This document shows, piece after piece, positions 59,981 through 64,000 of a stretch of DNA of 64,000 bases (position 1 is the first letter of the stretch; the number at the start of each line of letters is the position of its first letter). This stretch comes from Glandiceps talaboti. Taxonomy: Eukaryota; Hemichordata; Enteropneusta; Spengelidae. Below the pieces are notes generated by a model. That model made no database searches. It had not been told where the DNA came from and was given only the letters and a program-made list of their open reading frames with translations. Where the stretch lies: NCBI RefSeq assembly GCF_964340395.1, contig NC_135551.1:26222380-26286379 (forward strand), in the 5' to 3' direction. Position numbers and translations under genes: made by a program.

Positions 59981-61566
59981 AGCAGTTGCTATGGAAACAG
60001 TTTCAGATGTTTCTTGTATGGGTATAACCTGTAACCTTTCCAGTGGTTCACTCTGGTTAGATATGACTTTTGTTAACTCTAATGGCTGCAAATATGATAA
60101 GGCAGTGTAGTTGAGTACACACTCTACTATGGTGTACTTGAAGGAGGACTTCACTGTTGAATAAGGTGGAAATAGATACAGACTGATATTGATGATATGC
60201 AATTGAACCTAGTTAGTTGAAAGAGACCATCATCTTGTTTGACAAAAATCTATCTAAAATTGCTACATTTTATCATCTGGCTTGGCAACAATCCAGCTAA
60301 AATTGCTACTTTTTATCATCTGGCTTGACAAATATCTAGCTAACATTGCTACATTGAAATTCTTTTACGGGTGTGGATAACTAGAGATAGCTCACAAAAA
60401 GACAATGTAGCAATAATGGTAGGATATTTGTCAAACCAGACAATGAAATGTAGCCATGTTGGAAAAATATTTATTGGTCAAGATTTTGTTCCAGAGTAAC
60501 GAGCCACTATTGTAACAAATTTCATGATATTTATCAGGTCAATAGATTTCAGGTCGAATTATTTTTCTCAACAATTCTACCTTTTTATAAATAAATCAAA
60601 GAATCAGTTCTTTTTCTACAATCACTGAATGTAATATACAATTTTAACAGTCAAATATATAAAGCCGTTTTTTTTACATATAACTATTTTCCTCTCGTAG
60701 TATTTGTCACATCTTGTCATTCGATATGCAAGAGATTTTCAACAATGTGACGATATCAAACATGAAAACAAAACAGATGTTGTATTCTTTGAGGAATTTC
60801 AAGGAAAACTATTTCTTATCAAGGTCGTGTATTTTTTAGTTACTACAACTAGTATATATCACACTTCTTAACTTTAAGAATTGTAAATATATTTTTGTAT
60901 TAAATGAATCTTAATTGATTTTCCTAGATATTCAAAGTACACTAAATTATTAGGTCTTAAGAAGAATTTGTCGGTGTTTTGTATATGTACATGTGGTTGT
61001 GTAATGACAGAGTATTTTGATATGAAGACATTTGCATATTATACAATTTTATGTGTTTGCTTTAGAAATTTAGTTCATGTTTCATATAATTATGTAGATT
61101 TCCCTACAATTTTATACAGGATTCTGACTATAATATTATGTGGGATTTCATACCAGTATGTGGGATTTCATGTGGGATTTCATAATATTATGTGGGCCAT
61201 TTCATATGATTTCATGTGGGATTTCATAATATGTGGGATTTCATATGATCATGTGGATTTTATAATTAATTGTATATGGTATTTCAATTATTAATCTTGT
61301 ATGGGGTTCATGTGGATATAATCGTATGTAACTTTATATTGTATTTCATATCATTTTATGTGAAATTTATTGTTTGTTTTATGTGGTATTTCACATTCTT
61401 GTATCTGGTATTTCATGTTCATATGATTGTGGCATTTCATATAATCTAGTGTTATTTCATATATTAATTTTATATGATATGGCAATCTGGATATATGAGC
61501 CCACCATACACACACTACAAATGTACATCATTGTACAAATTTGTATATTTTGAATGCCAAAATAAA
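59981..61566 (+). terminator. Probable TRPA 3'UTR with two AATAAA signals
   Basis: No exon after the TGA at 59978-59980. AATAAA hexamers at 60590-60595 and 61561-61566 would give 3'UTRs of about 0.6 or 1.6 kb. The part at 61130-61450 holds degenerate TATGTGGGATTTCATA repeats. Confidence 0.5.
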
Positions 61567-62880
61567 TGATATTGATATACCACAGAGATATGGGTACTTC
61601 ACTGTTAACAAGTGAATTTTATCATTGTCAAATACCGTGTAGTTTGACAGAGTACCAAACAAGAATATAAAGTAACATGACTTGAGGTCACACTGTCTTG
61701 CATCACTATGAACACATCACAAAATCTGTGTTCATTTGAAATGTAAATAGAATACAATACCAGAATTTGACCTTTTCTATAGTGAAGTTTAGCTGACATT
61801 TTCATCTTTATAGTTGATTTTAGTATCTACAGTGGCAAAGTTATCATTTTACACAATTTAACTAAACTTTTAAAACATGGATTTTTAGCGATATTCATGT
61901 CTATGGTGTGATAGGAACTATAGCTTTGTTTTATTTCTCATACATATTTCTCATACATATTTCATCATTTAGCCACAAATTGATCACAGGGTAGGATTTA
62001 TTTTTTTAAAGTACGTTTAGTGTATGCATGAGGTTCATAGAATTTTTGTGTGAGGCTGATACAGGTAGATGTTTGATTTATAAGAAGTTTTTGTAGCGTA
62101 GGGAAAAAATAAGTGCCATAATTTGAGATTGTGTCAAAAATCTGTCTAGAGGAAATAATTATCAAACTATTGGCATATGAATAGTTATGATGTAGAAGTA
62201 CAGAACTGATGGCGTAGACACACATAGTTGTGATGTACAACTACAGAACTGATGACATATACACACATAGTTGTGATGTACAACTACAGAACTGATGACA
62301 TGTACACACATCGTGGTGATGTACAACTACAGAACTGATGACATATACACACATAGTTGTAATGTAGAACTGCAGAACTAATGAGGTAGACACAAATAGT
62401 TGGAACACAACTGATGACAAAGACACAAATAATGATGATGTAGCATAACCAGGGTATAAATCCTTAGTTCAAAGTTTAATTAGCTGCAAGTCAGTATTAA
62501 CATTTTCTAATAAACACAATATCACGCATCTCATAGAATAAGGAACTATTTTGATTACATATCAGTAATTGATTACTAAAGATACATGTATATTAATTGT
62601 ATTATTTTCTTATCTGTGATTAGCAGTAATGAAATTACTGATTGTTATTTTGTGCATGCTATGTATATAAAATATTGATTTTTTAAAAGTGTTTATCATT
62701 TTTGTAATCATTCATATGATTAATACTTCACTCTGATTTTGATATTTACTAAAATGAGTCCTACATTTCATGATACATTTCGTTATTCACAAATTGTTCT
62801 ATTTCAAAGAAGTGAGCTTCAGTCATCATGTGGCAATTCTGAACAGAGATCACTTCATGTCACTTATGTGTGGGTGATAT
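61567..62880. other. Intergenic region with a 43-bp tandem repeat
   Basis: No gene seen. At 62182-62430 there are five to six copies of a 43-bp unit (core GATGTACAACTACAGAACTG), the outer ones diverged. Confidence 0.75.
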
Positions 62881-63270
62881 TGGTGTTATCACATGGATAA
62901 TAATGATTTTATCACACAGATTGATGATGCACCACAAGGTGATAATTATATTAATACACAGGATAATAATGTTGTAAACATACACAATGATTCCAACACA
63001 GGCTTATAAGTATATTATGACATGGGTCATAATAATTTGATCACTATACAGGTTGATAAGGATGTTATCACATGGATCAATACTGATTTCATCACAGGTT
63101 GATAAGTGTGTTATCACTTGAGTCAATGGTTTCATCACACAGGTTGATAAAGCTGTTATCATATAGGACAATAATGGTTTCACCCCATAGGTTAATTATG
63201 TTACCATACATGGTAAAAATTGCTTTATTACATAGGCTGATAATGGTGTTATCACATAATGTATATAATT
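62880..63270. repeat. Degenerate minisatellite, about 46-bp unit
   Basis: Diverged repeats of CAGGTTGATAAGGATGTTAT, then CACATGGATCAATACTGATT and TCATCA. Unit length varies and several copies are fused. Confidence 0.75.
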
Positions 63271-63310
63271 ATTCAACAACCAACCATTTCTACATTCTTA
63301 TATTCATTTT

Positions 63311-63970
63311 CAAATGTGACAATGTCAGAAATGACAAGACCAGAATTCAGTTTATTTTCAAAAAGGGCTTTCAAACCAGGTAATGTAGGCTGTCATGTCG
63401 TTCACAAATATGACAATATGAGAAATGACAAGATCAGAATTCAGTTTATTTTCAAAGGGGCTTTCAAACCAGGTAATGTAGGCTGTCATGTCATTCACAA
63501 ATGTGAAAATGTCAGAAATGACAAGACCAGAATTCAGTTTATTTTGAAAAAGGGCTTTCAAACCAGGTAATGTAGGCTGTCATGTCATTCACAAATGTGA
63601 CAATGTCAGAAATGACAAGACCAGAATTCAGTTTATTTTCAAAGGGGCTTTCAAACCAGGTAATGTAGGCTGTCATGTCATTCACAAATGTGAAAATGTC
63701 AGAAATGACAAGACCAGAATTCAGTTTATTTTCAAAGGGGCTTTCAAACCAGGTAATGTAGGCTGTCATGTCATTCACAAATGTGAAAATGTCAGAAATG
63801 ACAAGACCAGAATTCAGTTTATTTTCAAAGGGGCTTTCAAACCAGGTAATGTAGGCTGTCATGTCATTCACAAATGTGAAAATGTCAGAAATGACAAGAC
63901 CAGAATTCAGTTTATTTTCAAAGGGGCTTTCAAACCAGATAATAATAGAGGCTGTCATGTCATTCACAAT
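63311..63970. repeat. 93/94-bp tandem repeat array, seven copies
   Basis: Units begin CAAATGTGA at 63311, 63405, 63498, 63592, 63685, 63778 and 63871; core AATGACAAGACCAGAATTCA and CTTTCAAACCAGGTAATGTA, then GGCTGTCATG. Copies 3 to 7 are nearly identical. Five spacings are 93 or 94 bp and the last unit is slightly altered. As 93 is a multiple of three, both strands show open frames with a 31-residue period. There is no start context, splice site or recognised domain, so it is called a satellite, not a gene. The array ends just before the window edge. Confidence 0.93.
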
Positions 63971-64000
63971 TATAATGAAAATGCTGCATTGTTCACTTGT

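Overview
The window is nuclear DNA of an animal, most likely a marine invertebrate (a bilaterian; I cannot name the phylum from sequence alone). It is AT-rich, its genes are split into many small GT-AG exons, microsatellites are dense, and several small inverted-repeat transposons and a Penelope-like retroelement remnant are present. No bacterial-style genes or operons occur.

Layout. (1) 482-5923, + strand: the C-terminal 322 residues of an ANL-superfamily acyl-CoA synthetase (4-coumarate-CoA ligase/luciferase-like) in seven exons; its N-terminal exons lie upstream of the window. Its last intron but one holds a degraded Penelope-like fragment into which a 121-bp exact copy of the gene's own last-exon end and 3'UTR has been inserted. 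(2) 7.7-10.9 kb: five identical intron-containing tRNA-Tyr(GTA) genes, two of them inside an approximately 680-bp-armed inverted repeat. (3) 13025-17177, - strand: a complete five-exon gene for a 183-residue calcineurin-B/CHP-like EF-hand protein with degenerate calcium loops; a decayed copy of its fourth exon lies in the last intron. (4) 17.2-26.3 kb: intergenic, with a 550-bp tetranucleotide array, a MITE, and a TA-array-embedded retroelement remnant carrying a good hammerhead ribozyme match on the - strand. (5) 26371-59980, + strand: a complete 25-exon TRPA-type cation channel gene (about 1,220 residues: 16-17 ankyrin repeats, six membrane segments, C-terminal coiled coil). All exon phases join and the sum is an exact multiple of three. 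(6) 60-64 kb: its probable 3'UTR, then tandem minisatellites, ending in a 93-bp-unit array that runs to the window edge.

The three protein genes have unrelated functions; there is no sign of a functional cluster. The most interesting items are the hammerhead ribozyme in the retroelement remnant, the gene-fragment capture in the ligase intron, the tRNA-Tyr palindrome, and the TRPA channel, which appears to lack four of the five N-terminal cysteines known from human TRPA1. Comparisons with human TRPA1 and other families rest on remembered sequence, not on a database search.
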